Shown: positions 21,742 through 32,394 of the stretch, piece after piece
Numbering within the stretch: position 1 is the stretch's first letter
Layout: each line of letters begins with the position of its first letter
Assembly (NCBI RefSeq): GCF_950295315.1
Contig: NC_080164.1
Coordinates: forward strand, 106,601,587 to 106,665,586
Direction: 5' to 3'
Source: Erinaceus europaeus
Lineage: Eukaryota > Chordata > Mammalia > Eulipotyphla > Erinaceidae
DNA length: 64,000 nt
Position numbers and translations under genes: made by a program
Notes under the pieces: generated by a model
Databases searched by the model: none
The model's input: the letters and a program-made list of their open reading frames with translations, nothing else
What the model was told of the DNA's origin: nothing

Positions 21742-22548
21742 ATGGCCTTCTCTTCTGCTTGTGAAGAGATCTCCAAAAGCCTCTGCTCTTTCTTCACGAG
21801 ACTGTTTTGTTGTTTCTGGAACATTTATCTCTGGACCACTCTGTGGTTTCCACTCGCTCAGGCGAACTCAGAACAGCCAGCGGGAAGAGCCAGCGGGCAA
21901 GAGGCGAGGGGCGGAGCTGCTGTTTCCACCTGGTTAAACAGCCAGCCATCAGGCTGCGCCCAGACAACCCCGCGCACCGCGCCCGCAGCCCCGCAGCCCC
22001 ACAGCCGACAGGAGCCCGATGCCACCACACAAGAGCCCGATGCCAACACGCTAGAGCCCGACGCCAACACGCTGGAGCCCGATGCCAACATGCTGGAGCC
22101 CGATGCCAGCACGCAAGAGCCCGAGGCCAGCCCACAGGAGCCGGCTCTCCACCGCGTGGGGCAGGGCACTGGACGCGTGATCCCTCCACACTGCTCGGCC
22201 ACTGCGAACAGGGCAGCAGACATGTCAGGGCCATGGGGCAGGGCCGCGGCGGCCTATCATGGCCGCCACCCCTGGGCACCTAGGCCCATGCCTTCTACAA
22301 AACTGGCCTGCCTGCCCTCTTGCTATGAATTCTGGAATGATCCCAAGCCTCCCAGACCCCCGGGCTCCCTGCTGAAACTGGGCACACGAGATCTCCAGCT
22401 GCCGGTCCGGTCTGAAGGCAGACAAGCTGGAGTATGCAGAGATTTGTGCAGAGATCGCAACCTGCAATTCCTAGAAGTGAAGCTGCGCGGGAAACCACCT
22501 CCGGATGGTGAACCCCCCCCCCCAACAACTAAGACAGTACAGATTTAA
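21742..22548 (+). CDS. Unknown 268-codon ORF in the ERV interior
   Basis: I do not recognise this protein. The ATG sits in good context (A at -3, G at +4), about 70 bases after the 5' LTR, where gag normally begins. Residues about 14-38 are hydrophobic and aromatic (SLCSFFTRLFCCFWNIYLW) with LAQA after them, like a signal peptide or anchor. Residues 91-132 are six 7-residue repeats of the EPDANTL type. The rest is rich in Pro, Arg and Gly and ends near a PPP run. No CCHC knuckle, capsid or protease motif is seen. The segment is much more GC-rich than the interior after it, which hints at captured sequence. It could also be a chance frame kept open by composition, because other frames are open here too. 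Confidence 0.4.
   Translation: MAFSSACEEISKSLCSFFTRLFCCFWNIYLWTTLWFPLAQANSEQPAGRASGQEARGGAAVSTWLNSQPSGCAQTTPRTAPAAPQPHSRQEPDATTQEPDANTLEPDANTLEPDANMLEPDASTQEPEASPQEPALHRVGQGTGRVIPPHCSATANRAADMSGPWGRAAAAYHGRHPWAPRPMPSTKLACLPSCYEFWNDPKPPRPPGSLLKLGTRDLQLPVRSEGRQAGVCRDLCRDRNLQFLEVKLRGKPPPDGEPPPPTTKTVQI
22012..22137 (+). repeat. Six tandem 21-bp repeats
   Basis: Units start GAGCCCGATGCCAACACGCT with a few substitutions each, and a partial seventh GAGCC follows. The 21-bp period keeps frame, encoding EPDANTL-like heptads. Confidence 0.95.
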
Positions 22549-23301
22549 ATTCGTGTTTAAAATGACATGTCTTCGTAACAAAGGTTTCTCTCCTTGTGTA
22601 TTAATGACCATGTTTATGTGTATGTTTAAAGTTTGGTAAACAGTAAATTTAAGGCTAAATTCTTACTAGTCAAAGTTAAATGAAAAGGTTTTCAACGTAA
22701 TTCTCATAAAGATAAAATTAGCTTACATTTAAAGTCTGAGGTAAAAATTAGTTAACAAACAATATATTTTAACTAAGTTGGTCTAAACAAAAGGTTAAAT
22801 AGACTTGTTGATATGTAAAACTCTCCATTACCTTCTCTATTAGAAATGGTAGATCGCACAATGGCTATGTTAATTATTCTCATGCCTGAGGTTTCCTTTG
22901 CTGACTCCATCTTGAATGGGTGTAACAAAAGGTTAAAAAGACGTTGTTGCTATGTAAAAGTCTCAAATTCCTTCTCTATTAGAGATATGCTAATAACAAG
23001 TTTTGTTTCATAGTAAGTAAATTGCAGCCAGCTGCCTTTGGGACTCTAGGCCGTTCCCCGCCCCCATGCAAATGCCCGTCGAAAAAAGTACGCCCCCCAG
23101 AGGCAAGAGATGTTTTTTTTTAAGCTGATAAAGTTTAGCCCACAGAGGCAGATATGGCCCCCTCAGGCCTTCCCTTAGCAGTACACTGGTTCTTGTTACT
23201 TGCTTGCATGTTTCTCCATGTTTGTGCCAGTTTCTTTTTATAAAAATGCCTGATATAGGTTTCTGTTCACCCCACACCCTTGATACTGTAGCCATTTAGT
23301 T
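22549..23301 (+). other. Non-coding AT-rich ERV interior
   Basis: No retroviral enzyme motif appears. A block at 22786-22848 recurs diverged at 22924-22988 (ACAAAAGGTTAAA..., CCTTCTCTATTAGA). A GC-rich stretch at 23038-23100 interrupts the AT-rich composition. Confidence 0.6.
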
Positions 23302-23319
23302 AAAAAGAAAAGGGGGAAT
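23302..23319 (+). other. ERV polypurine tract
   Basis: AAAAAGAAAAGGGGGAAT directly precedes the 3' LTR, as expected for the plus-strand primer. Confidence 0.85.
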
Positions 23320-23677
23320 TGTTGTATGCTTTACATTGGCTTCTAGTTCTCCCCCGCCAAGAGAATTAGATCAGTCCAGTTAATTTCGCGGGCCCGCTTG
23401 GCCCCACCCCTAGGGACCCCGCCAGAGTTCCAGAGTGAGAGAGTTGCAGAGTTCGAGAGTAAGAGAGGGTTCCTGAGATCGAGAGTAAGAGAGAGAGCTT
23501 GTGCTGCCGCAAAAAGACAGCAGAGTTCTGTTTGGTGATTAGTTTGTCTTAGTTTATGAATCGTTGTTCCTGAATAAAGAAACACAGCTTCCCTGCCCAG
23601 TCGTGTGTCTGGTCATCTCTGTTACCAGCCCATGAAGCTAGCCCAGCCAGCCAGACCCACCGAAAACTTTAACAACA
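23320..23677 (+). repeat. 3' LTR of the ERV
   Basis: It is collinear with the 5' LTR, including the AATAAAG signal. Most differences are single substitutions, several at CpG sites. Confidence 0.92.
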
Positions 23678-26510
23678 GATGTCCTTGAGGTGTAGGTGGG
23701 AAAATGTTTTACCAATGTTTTCCTCTAAGTATTTGATTGTTTCTGGTCTAAAATCCAGGTCTTTGATCCACTTGGAGTTGATTTTTGTTTCTAGTGAGAT
23801 AAAGTGGTTCAATTTCATTCTTCTGCATGTTTCAACCCAGTTTTCCCAGCACCATTTATTGAAGAGAGCCTCCTTCTTCTATTTAATGCTTTGGGTCCCC
23901 TTATCAAAGATTAGATGTCCATAGGTGTGGGGATTTATTTCTGGGATTTCAATTCTGTTCCACTGGTCTGTGTGCCTATTTTTGTTCCAGTACCATGCTG
24001 TTTTGATGATATAATATAGTATGATTATATGATATATGAGATCTAGGAGTGTAATGCCTCAATTTCTGTTTCTTTTCCTCAAATGGTTTTGACAATTCTA
24101 GGTGTTTTCAAGTTCCAGATAAATTATTGTAGTGTTTGTTCTATTCTTTTAAAGAAACTTGGTGGAACTTTGATGGGTATTGCATTAAATTTGTATATGG
24201 CTCTGGGGAGAATATTCATTTTGATGATGTTTATTCTTCCAATCCATGAGTATGGGATATCTTTCCATTTCTTGGTATCAGTTTCGATTTCCTTGAGTAG
24301 CCACTCATAGTTTTCAGTATACAAGTCTTTCACTTCTTTGGTCAACTTTATTCCTAGGTATTTGATTGATTTTGCTGAAACAGTAAATGGGAGTGATTTC
24401 TGGATGTCTTCTTCTTCAGATTTAGTGTTTGCATAAAGAAATGCCACTGATTTTTGTACATTGATTTTGTAGCCTGACACCTTGCTATATTGCCTAATAA
24501 CTTCCAGTCATTTTCTGCTGGATTCTTTAGGTTTTTCTATGTATACTATCATATCATCTGCAAGTAGTGAGAGCTTGACTTCTTCCCTTCCAATCTGCAT
24601 TCCTTTGGTTTCTTTCTCTTGCCTGATTGCTATGGCAAGGACTTCCAATATTATGTTGAAGAGTAATGCTGACAGTGGACAGCCCTGTCTAGTCCCCGAT
24701 CTGAGGGGGAATGCTTTCAGCTTCTGTCCATTGAGTATGATGTTGGCTGGTGGTTTGCTATATATGGATTCCACTATCTTGAGGAATTTCCCATCTATGC
24801 CCATTTTTTGTAGATTTTTGAGCATGAATGTGTGTTGGATTTTGTCAAAGGCTTTCTCTGCATCTATTGAGATAATCAGGTGGTTTTTGGCTTTGCTTTT
24901 ATTGATGTGGTGAATGACATTGATTGACTTACATATTTTGAACCAGCCTTGCATTCCTGGGATGAATCCCACTTGGTCATGATGAACAATCTTTTTGATG
25001 TGCTGCTGTATCCGGTTGGCCAAGATCTTGTTTAATATTTTGGCATCTGTGTTCATCAGAGATATTGGTCTGTAGTTTTCCTTTTTTGTTCTGTCCCTAT
25101 CAGCTTTTGGTATCAGGGTGATGTTGGCTTCATAGAAGGTGGAAGGGAGTATTCCTGTTTCTTTAATCTTATGGAAAAGCTTAAGAAGTATGGGTACTAA
25201 CTGTTTCCTGAAAGTTTTGTACAACTCATTTTGAAGCCATCTGGTCCAGGACTTTTGTTGTTGGGGAGATTCTTAATAACCGTTTCAATTTCTTTGTCTG
25301 TGATTGGTGCATTTAAGTGTTGTAGTTCTTCTTGGTTCAGTTTTGGAAGGGAATATGTTTCTAGGAATTGTTCCATTTCTTCCAGATTCTCTAGCTTGGT
25401 GGCGTATAGTTCTTCATAGAAGTTTTTCATGATTTTCTGGATTTCTGTGGTGTCAGTTGTGATATCTCCTCCATCATTTATAATTCTATTAATTTGAGTC
25501 TTCTCTATTTTTTGTTTGGTGAGTCTGGATAGGGGTTTGTCAATTTTGTTTAATCTTTCAAAGAACCAACATTTGGATTCATTGATCTTTGTTGGTTCTC
25601 TTATTTTTGATGTTGTTTATTTCTGCTCTAATTTTAGTAATTTCTGTCCTGGTTGCTTTAGGGTTCCTTTGTTCCTCTTCCTCTAAGTCCTTGAGGTGTG
25701 CAGTAAGGTCTTTCATTTGAGCTTTTTCTTGGTGTTTAATATGTGATTGTATGGCTATAAGTTTCCCTCTCATACTGCTTTAGCTGTGTCCCAAATATTT
25801 TGATAGGTGTGTCTTCATTTTCATTTGTTTCCAGGAACATCTGAATTTCTTGCTTGAGTTACTCTCTGACCCAGTGGGTCTTAAGGAGTATGCTGTGTAG
25901 TTTCCGAATTCTGTGACTTTTAATAATTTTCTGTTTGTTGTTAAATGTTAGTTTTACTCCACGGTGGTCTGAGAAGATACTTGGGATGATTTCAATGCTC
26001 TTGAATTTATTGATGCTGTCTTTATGGCCTAACATGTGGTTTATCCTTGAGTATGTGTTATGTGGATTTGAAAAGAAGGTGTATTCCAGTTTTTTTGGGG
26101 TGAAGGACTCTGAAAATGTCCAAGAGATCTAGTCTGTCAATCTCTTCATTTAAGTCTCTTGTATCTTTGTTGCTTCTCTGCTTTGTTGATCTAAGTGTGA
26201 GAGTGGGGTTTTAAAGTCTCCCACAATTATTGTATTACTTTTAATGTATTTTTGAAGTTCTTTCAGTAGGTGCTTGATGTATTTAGATGGTCCCTCATTG
26301 GGTGCATAGATGTTAATGATTGTTAAGTCTTCTTGGCTGATTGATCCTCTAATAATTATGTAATGTTCTTGCCTATCTTTTATTACTTTATTTAACTTAA
26401 AATCTATTGTGTCTGAGATGAGAATTGCTGTTTCTGCCTTTTTTGTGGTCTATTAGCCTGTATGATAGTTTTCCATCCTTTCACTTTAACTCTGTGTTTA
26501 TCTTGTTGTG

Positions 26511-26737
26511 TCATGCTTTCTGTTTTATGACACCACAGGGTTTGAGATTTTTGTTTTGGGTTTGTACATATTCACTTTGATTCACTCTCAAGGGAACTGA
26601 TGTGCAGAGGTCTTTCTACCTGGATAAACCTGTTTGTTTCCTCAATTCCTATCCTAATTCGATACAATATTCTACTTCTATCCAATTAGACAAATATTGT
26701 GTGAATGAAGTTATAGGCTTCTTATTTCATATTGGAA
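26511..26737. other. Unassigned sequence
   Basis: No repeat or gene was recognised beyond the L1 truncation point. Confidence 0.45.
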
Positions 26738-26913
26738 GAATCATCAGGCCTGGGAACAGAGCTCAGGAACTCATGATTGGAGCACAGTATTTGAGTTCCT
26801 GAACTTCCAGGGGTCATAGGTTCAGTTCCCAGCACTACCACATGGAAGAACTGAATGGTGCTTTGGTCTTTCCCACTTTTCAACTGCTGTGCTACATAAA
26901 AATTAATAAATAC
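26738..26913 (+). mobile_element. Older tRNA SINE, sense
   Basis: CCTGGGAACAGAGCTCAGG is followed by AGGTTCAGTTCCCAGCACTACC at box B and a pyrimidine-rich then A-rich end. It is unlike the two young families. Confidence 0.55.
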
Positions 26914-27145
26914 ATAAGGGGCTGGGTGGTGATGTACCTGGTTGAGCACACATGTTACAATGTGCAAGGACCCAGGTTCAAGCCTCCAGTCCCCCCTGCA
27001 GGTGGAGAAAAGCTTTGCAAGTGGTAAAGTAGTGCTGTGATGTGTCTCTCTGTCTCTCTCCCTATCATTCCCTTCATTCTCGATTTCTGCCTGTCTCTAT
27101 CCAGTCAGTAAATAAAGACCAAAAAAAAATTTTTAATTAATACAT
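26914..27145 (+). mobile_element. Short SINE, sense, with TSD
   Basis: GGGGCTGGGTGGTGATG to CAGTCAGTAAATAAAG plus A-run. AATACATAAGG occurs on both sides (about 26907 and 27139). The insertion is in the tail of the preceding SINE. Confidence 0.85.
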
Positions 27146-27148
27146 AAG

Positions 27149-27410
27149 GGCCAGGTGGCACACAGGTGGTCAAAGAAGAGCACACATATCACAAAGTGCA
27201 AAGACCTGGATTCAAACTCCTCATCCCTACCTGCAGGGATGATATTTCAGGAGTAGTAGAGCAGTGCCACAGAGGTGTACCTCTCTCCCTCTCTCTCTCT
27301 CTCTCCTCCATTTCTTTCTCTCTGTTGTTTCACTGCAACTATCAAAATGGCAGCCAGAAACAGTGGCCTTGTGCAGCTACTAAGTCCCAGCAATCATCGT
27401 GGTGGTTAAA
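27149..27410 (+). mobile_element. SINE with extended 3' module, sense
   Basis: GGGCCAGGTGGCACACAGG, then a (CT)n run, then TCAAAATGGCAGCCAGAAACAGTGG, the diverged 3' module, then an A-rich tail. Three SINEs are stacked in tandem from 26738. Confidence 0.75.
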
Positions 27411-27990
27411 ATTAATGATAAATAAATATGTAAATCTTTTTTAAGTAAATAGCAAAACCAATATCAGCATTATAGGTTTTGTTGCCAGTTACAATTATTT
27501 AAGACTCTGCTGTTCAGTTATCTTCATCATAATGTAGCTATTCTTTGTCCTCAGTACAATACCTAGTGGGTGATAGTGTATAGTTCTACTACTATTTTAT
27601 TCTTTAAAAATGCCCACATTATGACCTTCACATTCTCTCACTGGTTGCTCTTTGCTGACTCTGACATTATAGACAATGTTTACTTTAATATAACAAAATA
27701 TTCTAATATCCGGGAGCAACCTCTGCCCTGTAATGCCTCGTTATCTGTGCTTCATCGCAACATAATAATCTCATGGTAACTCATAGCAATGGTATCACCA
27801 CATCAGTACCACAAGCAAACAAAAGAAGTTTTGAATATGTTCTTGTTTTTTTAATTTCAGAAACTGTAAGTTTTCCAATGGAATTCTCTTAACAATATGG
27901 ACTTTGTATACATTGTTATTATTGTATACAAATAATGGTATTTTTTTCAAAATCTGCCCAAGGAAAAAAAATCATGGTGTACTCCTTTTA
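27411..27990. other. Unassigned AT-rich sequence
   Basis: No repeat family or gene was recognised. Confidence 0.45.
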
Positions 27991-27993
27991 AAA

Positions 27994-28196
27994 ATCTTAA
28001 TTGATTTTTATTTATTTATTATTGCATAGAGACAGAGAGAAATTGAGAGGGAAAGGGAATATAAAGGGGGGGAGACAGAAAGACACCTGCAGCCCTACTT
28101 GACAGCTTGTGAAGCACTCCCCCTGCAGGTGACCAGGGACTTGAACCTTGTACTGTGTGTGTGCTTAACCAGGTGCACCACCACCTGCCCCCACCC
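27994..28196 (-). mobile_element. Short SINE, antisense
   Basis: (TTTA)n reversed tail, GACAGAGAGAAATTGAGAGG, CACCTGCAGCCCTACTTGAC and a CACCACCTGCCCCCA 5' end. Confidence 0.85.
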
Positions 28197-28840
28197 CCGG
28201 TGTACCCTTTTAGCTTCTAAAATATGTGTCCTACCTTGGAGGGAACATTCCTCCCTCTACTCTTCCAGTACCTTGATCCAGGACATAGTTATTTACATGA
28301 CTACATAATAAAGCCAATTACCACAAAATGGCCTCAATATCTTCATTACTATCCTTCCCTTTACTTAGTCAAACTCAAAATTTATATCATCTAGGCAATT
28401 AAAGCTGAAAAACAGTTCCTAAAACCTTTTAGCTCTTGTCTTCATTAAGTACATATTAAACGATTCATTGGCTTGATTCTCACTTCAGTGAGTCCTCTCA
28501 TAAAATCTGGTTAGACATGATGGCAATACAGCGTGTGAAAAAAAATGGATTAATACATCAGCAGAAACACTGCCAAGCAGCCCATTTGGCCACATTATAT
28601 CATTTCTGTACATATTTGTCACTCATATGAGAGGCCCATCCAACTGAGGAGAGTCAGGACAGGCAGGACGAACAGCAGTTTTCAGCTCTGAGCATAAAGC
28701 GATGAAACAGAGAACAGGTTCTGCTTCCATTTTAGAGCAGGTGTGGATTCAGCATATCTCAGAGGAGAGGAATGATTGAATGGGTGGGTTCCTAAGCCCC
28801 TTAACTGTCCCTGCAGTTATTAAGGGTTTTTTTAACCTTT
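28197..28840. other. Unassigned sequence
   Basis: No repeat or coding region was recognised. Confidence 0.45.
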
Positions 28841-29114
28841 TTTGTTATATATTTATTTCTTTCCTTTTGTTGCCCTTGTTGTTTTTTATTGTTGTAGTTA
28901 TTGTTGTTGTTGATGTCATTGTTGTTAGGACAGAGAGAAATGGAGAGAGGAGGGTAAAACAGAGAAGGGGAGAGAAAGATAGACACCTGAAGACCTGTTT
29001 TACCACCGGTGAAGCGACCCGCCTGCAGGTGGGGAGTTGGGGGCTCGATCTTTACACTGGTCCTTGTTCTTTGCACCAGGTGCACTTAACCCGCTGCGTT
29101 ACCACTCTCCCAGT
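28841..29114 (-). mobile_element. ERI-type SINE, antisense
   Basis: CCTTTTGTTGCCCTTGTTG, GTTAGGACAGAGAGAAATGG, CCTGCAGGTGGGGAGTTGG and a 5' end ACCACTCTCCC. Near full-length. Confidence 0.9.
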
Positions 29115-29176
29115 AAGTGTTTTTACAGGACTTCACTGTTGAAAACATAATTTCAAACCAATACAGTGTGTGCATG

Positions 29177-29178
29177 AC

Positions 29179-29226
<48 letters not shown>

Positions 29227-29227
29227 A
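29177..29227. repeat. (GT)n(GA)n compound microsatellite
   Basis: GT repeats pass directly into GA repeats. Confidence 0.95.
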
Positions 29228-29239
29228 ATACAGAGATTT

Positions 29240-29420
29240 AGCTTTTTTATGTCTCATTTAATAGGGACAGGAAAAAAATGATGGAAGAAGAGAGAAGCAT
29301 CTGCAGCCCTGCCTTACCTCTCCTGAAGCTTTCCCCCTGCAGGGGAAATCCCAGGGGCTTGAATCTGGGTTCTTGCATATGGTGATGTGTTCTCTAAGCA
29401 GGTGTGACATCACCCAGCCA
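29240..29420 (-). mobile_element. Short SINE, antisense, diverged
   Basis: CATCTGCAGCCCTGCCTTACC, TTTCCCCCTGCAGGGG and TGACATCACCCAGCCAC are reversed SINE blocks. Confidence 0.75.
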
Positions 29421-29818
29421 CAAGAGTTGTTTTTAGTTACAGAAAAGTATTGCAAACTTCTATTTTCCAGGGGTAAAAGTGTGTTTGTTTGCACAACAGA
29501 TATTTACATGTATGCACACATATGTGCAATTGTGTTGCAGAAATATAAACTTTTTATATTTGAAGTCATAAACCTAAATGACTTAAGAATTCATTAAAAT
29601 GGCCAAAAAAGTGGAAGATAGTGTATCTAGATGATTGTCTACACATAAATAATTTCTAATAAAATCAACTTTAAAAGATAAATTAATTTCTTTTTCTTTT
29701 CCCACCAGGGTTGACACTGGGGCTCGTGCCTGTGTCATGATGCCTTCACTATTTCCTGAAGCCTTTTTTTTTTTTTTTGCCTTTTTCCACTTTCTTTGTA
29801 TTTAATGGGCAGAAAGAG

Positions 29819-30133
29819 TTTGAGGAGTAGGGAGTCAGGCGGTAGCGCAGTGGGTTAAGTGCACATAACACAAAGCGTAAGGACTTGCATAAGGATTCTA
29901 GTTCGAGCCCCTGTCTCCCCACCTGCAGAGGAATCACTTCACAGGTGGTGAAGCAGGTCTGCAGTTGTCTATCTTTCTCTCCCCCTCTGTCTTCCCTTCC
30001 TCTCTCCATTTCGCTCTATCCTATCCAACAACGACGACGACATCAACAACAATAATAACTACAACAATAAAATAACAAGGGCAACAAAAGGGAATACATA
30101 AATAAAATATTTTAAAAAGGAATTTGAGGAGTA
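29819..30133 (+). mobile_element. ERI-type SINE, sense, with TSD
   Basis: The full-length element (29830-30122) runs from GGGAGTCAGGCGGTAGCGCAG through box B AGTTCGAGCC to GGGCAACAAAAGGG and an A-rich tail. TTTGAGGAGTA lies at 29819-29829 and 30123-30133. It serves as a sense reference for the family. Confidence 0.95.
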
Positions 30134-30234
30134 AAGGGGAAATTGAGAGGGAGAGAGATGCCTGCAGCTCTACATTTAATAAAAAGTTATAGAAACCTTT
30201 GCATATGACTTTGTTCATCTGTATGCCTTCTTTA

Positions 30235-30476
30235 GAAAAGTGTCAATTCAGGGAGCCAAACAGTGGCACATTCAGCTAATCACACATATAAGCAAGGATC
30301 CAGACTCGAATCCCTGCTACACACCAACAGAGAGAATGTTTCACAAGCAGTGAAGTTGGTCTGCATGGGTGTATCTGTCTCTCTCCCTCTTTATCTCCCT
30401 TTCCCTCTCAAATTCTCTCTGTCTTGTCAAATAAAAATAAATTAAAATTGTTTAAAAATGAAAAGTGTCAGTTCAG
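30235..30476 (+). mobile_element. Short SINE, sense, with TSD
   Basis: The body is flanked by GAAAAGTGTCAATTCAG (30235-30251) and GAAAAGTGTCAGTTCAG (30460-30476). It has lost most of the 5' conserved region spacing. Confidence 0.9.
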
Positions 30477-30492
30477 ACCCTCTGTTTTCTTT

Positions 30493-30618
30493 TAGATGGA
30501 AAGGGAAAGAGACAGCACCAAAGCTCCCTTCAAAGTGGTGAAGGTCAAGTCCAAGCCTGGATTGTGCACACGGCAAAGAGACACATTATTTAAATTAGCT
30601 ACTACTCTAGCCCCCTCT
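30493..30618 (-). mobile_element. Degenerate antisense SINE
   Basis: GGGAAAGAGACAGCACCAAAG and a 3' boundary CTACTCTAGCCCCC fit an old SINE read backwards. Confidence 0.5.
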
Positions 30619-30654
30619 GTCCTTTTTTTCAAATCAGGATAGCTACTGTGTTAT

Positions 30655-30800
30655 TTGAATCATTAGTTTTTATTTTATTTGAACTCCTTATCAGAATCAA
30701 GATGTGCGATTTTTTTTTCTCCCATTAAGTTGGAAGTCTTTTTTTCTAGATGACAATTCCGTGGCTCTGCAGAAGCTTCCTAGTCTTTTTACTTTTTATT
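30655..30800 (-). mobile_element. Ancient L1 ORF2 remnant
   Basis: TTCTCCCATTAAGTTGGAAG and GGCTCTGCAGAAGCTTCCTAG are antisense L1 signatures, heavily diverged. Confidence 0.5.
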
Positions 30801-31380
30801 CAGGACAAGAGTATGGAAACTAGACAATACTTTTTTGCTACATGAGGATCTGATGCTTTTTCTCCCCTGAAATATCTCCTACCTTGGTTATTTGGGGATT
30901 GAACTGCTATGTCGTATAATCACCATGTTGTATAGTCTAAATAATGGAGGGGTTTGAGAAGTAACTCAAGGTTAGAACACGTAGCTTGCATCCGTGAAGC
31001 CCTGAGTGAGACATCTCTAATTTGGGAAGAGTCCAAAGTAAAAAGTATTCTATCAATCACTATACATATTTGTTTATTTTATTCATTTATTTTTTAAGAA
31101 CACAACATTACAATAGAATAATGCATGCAATCAGGAAATGCTTGGAATTAAAAACTATAAGGGTTTGGAGTAGTACATAAAAATACAAGAAAGATATCAA
31201 CATAATTTAGGGGAGTTTAACAAATTTAGTGTAATACTGCCTTTGTCCCTTTTAATACTTAAGAATACTTAATGGATGTGGTCACTATATAACCAACAAT
31301 TATAGAAAAAGACAAATGTTTATCAAATGACCTTCATGTTTAAAAATCCTCAAAGTTTCAAGCTATAAAGAAATCATCAT
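30801..31380. other. Mostly unassigned sequence with a weak SINE trace
   Basis: An old tRNA-SINE trace may lie near 30950-31030 (GTAACTCAAGGTTAGAACACG). Nothing else was recognised. Confidence 0.35.
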
Positions 31381-31382
31381 GG

Positions 31383-31575
31383 GGGCCAGGAGGTGGAACA
31401 TCTGGCTGAGCACACACACTACAGTGCACAAGGATACAGGTTCAAGCCCCTAGTCCTCACCTGCAGGGCAAAATCTTCAGGAATGGTGAAGCAGGGCTGC
31501 GGGTGTCTCTCTGTCTCTCTCCTCTATCTCCCCTCTCAATTTCTCTGTCTTTATCCAATAAATAAATGAATCAGC
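31383..31575 (+). mobile_element. Short SINE, sense
   Basis: GGGGGCCAGGAGGTGGAAC, AGGTTCAAGCCCC, GGGTGTCTCTCTGTCTCTC and CCAATAAATAAATGAATC. Confidence 0.9.
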
Positions 31576-31649
31576 ACAAAGAATTATCAGTGGCCTTAAG
31601 TAACAAGAGAGAATAGAGAACAAGCTTCTAGGTTTAGAAATACTTAGAA

Positions 31650-31890
31650 AGCTCTAAATATTTTTTCATGTCTGTTGACCCTCTGCAGTAGTGTCCTCAG
31701 AACTTGAAGACATCATGTTGAGTGAGACAAGCCCAGAAGAAAAATGCTAGTGCCAAATGATGACTGAGAAAGAAAGGAGAGGGGCAGTATGAAAGGACAT
31801 TGTGGTATAGGTATGTCTCCCAGACACCAATCAAGGAGAGATGAAAGGTTATTCCTATGGGTTAAAGACTAGACGGTAAACCATTAGCTT
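31650..31890 (+). mobile_element. Possible old L1 3' remnant
   Basis: GACATCATGTTGAGTGAGAC resembles the L1 ORF2 end, as does a related stretch at 62572. The similarity is weak. Confidence 0.35.
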
Positions 31891-31892
31891 TC

Positions 31893-32146
31893 AACAATAA
31901 TAATTATGTTTACTGTTGTTGTTATTGATGTCATTGTTGTTGGATAGGACAGAGAGAAATGGAGAGAGGAGGGGAAGACAGAGAGGGGGAGAGAAAGATA
32001 GACACCTGCAGACCTGCTTCACTGCCTGTGAAGCGACTCCTCTGCAGGTGGGGAGCCGGCGGCTCGAACCAGGATCCTTACACCAGTCATTGTACTTGGC
32101 GCTTAACCTGCTGTGCTACTGCCCATCTCCCAACAATAATAATAAT
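31893..32146 (-). mobile_element. ERI-type SINE, antisense, tail-shortened, with TSD
   Basis: CAACAATAATAAT repeats on both sides (about 31894 and 32132). The body is well conserved but lacks the CCCTTTTGTTGCCC tail. Confidence 0.85.
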
Positions 32147-32394
32147 TCTAAAGAAGAAATAAACGTAAGCTCTGTGTGGATCAAGAATTAAAGCAAATCA
32201 CCAATCTATTTTGCTTTGCCTGGTATTATATCAAGTCCATAAATAGTCTTAGCTTTTATTTAATAATCAGAGTTCTTAGATCTGCTGTCTTTGGTTACTT
32301 AGGAAGCTGGGAGATAATTTTAGCTGAGAAGAACTATGTATGGAAGCCCTAGAACAATGTATCGCTATATGGGCATGGCCTCTTTTATGCTGCA

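Larger units (their letters stand above)
21309..23683 (+). mobile_element. Two-LTR non-autonomous endogenous retrovirus (class II-like)
   Basis: LTRs at 21315-21671 and 23320-23677 start TGTTGTATGC and end TTTAACAACA. The host hexamer GATGTC is duplicated at 21309-21314 and 23678-23683, in an L1. A primer site follows the 5' LTR and a purine tract precedes the 3' LTR. A 6-bp duplication and TGGCGCCC primer site fit class II (ERVK-like) elements. The ~1.65-kb interior shows no gag, protease, pol or env. By eye the LTRs differ at about 20 or more sites of ~357, so the insertion is not very recent. LTR polarity puts it on the plus strand, antisense to the L1. Confidence 0.93.
19350..26510 (-). 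mobile_element. 5'-truncated young-type L1, split by an ERV
   Basis: The reversed tail at 19350 is followed by a 3'UTR to about 20470 with an internal deletion: at 20296 it jumps over ~240 bp present at about 4010-4240. ORF2 follows on the minus strand (20475-21314 and 23678-26510). Truncation falls within the first ~50 codons of ORF2. Without the 2.36-kb ERV the copy is about 4.8 kb. Fewer lesions than the L1 at 9246 suggest a younger insertion. Confidence 0.92.
20475..26510 (-). pseudogene. L1 ORF2, split by ERV and frameshifted
   Basis: The longest RT piece (25224-24508, 238 aa) holds [39 protein letters not shown] and [15 protein letters not shown]. The catalytic FADD is altered to LADD. 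The C-terminal piece (20948-20475, 157 aa) holds [19 protein letters not shown] and ends PLINRR-stop. The endonuclease end is at 26400-26510. The ERV sits between RT and C-terminal regions, so no complete ORF2p is possible. Confidence 0.9.

Noticed and set aside
21794..22283. Antisense and alternate-frame ORFs (158-161 codons) over the ERV repeat block
   Set aside because: They are by-products of GC-rich sequence and a 21-bp repeat period; starts have no support.
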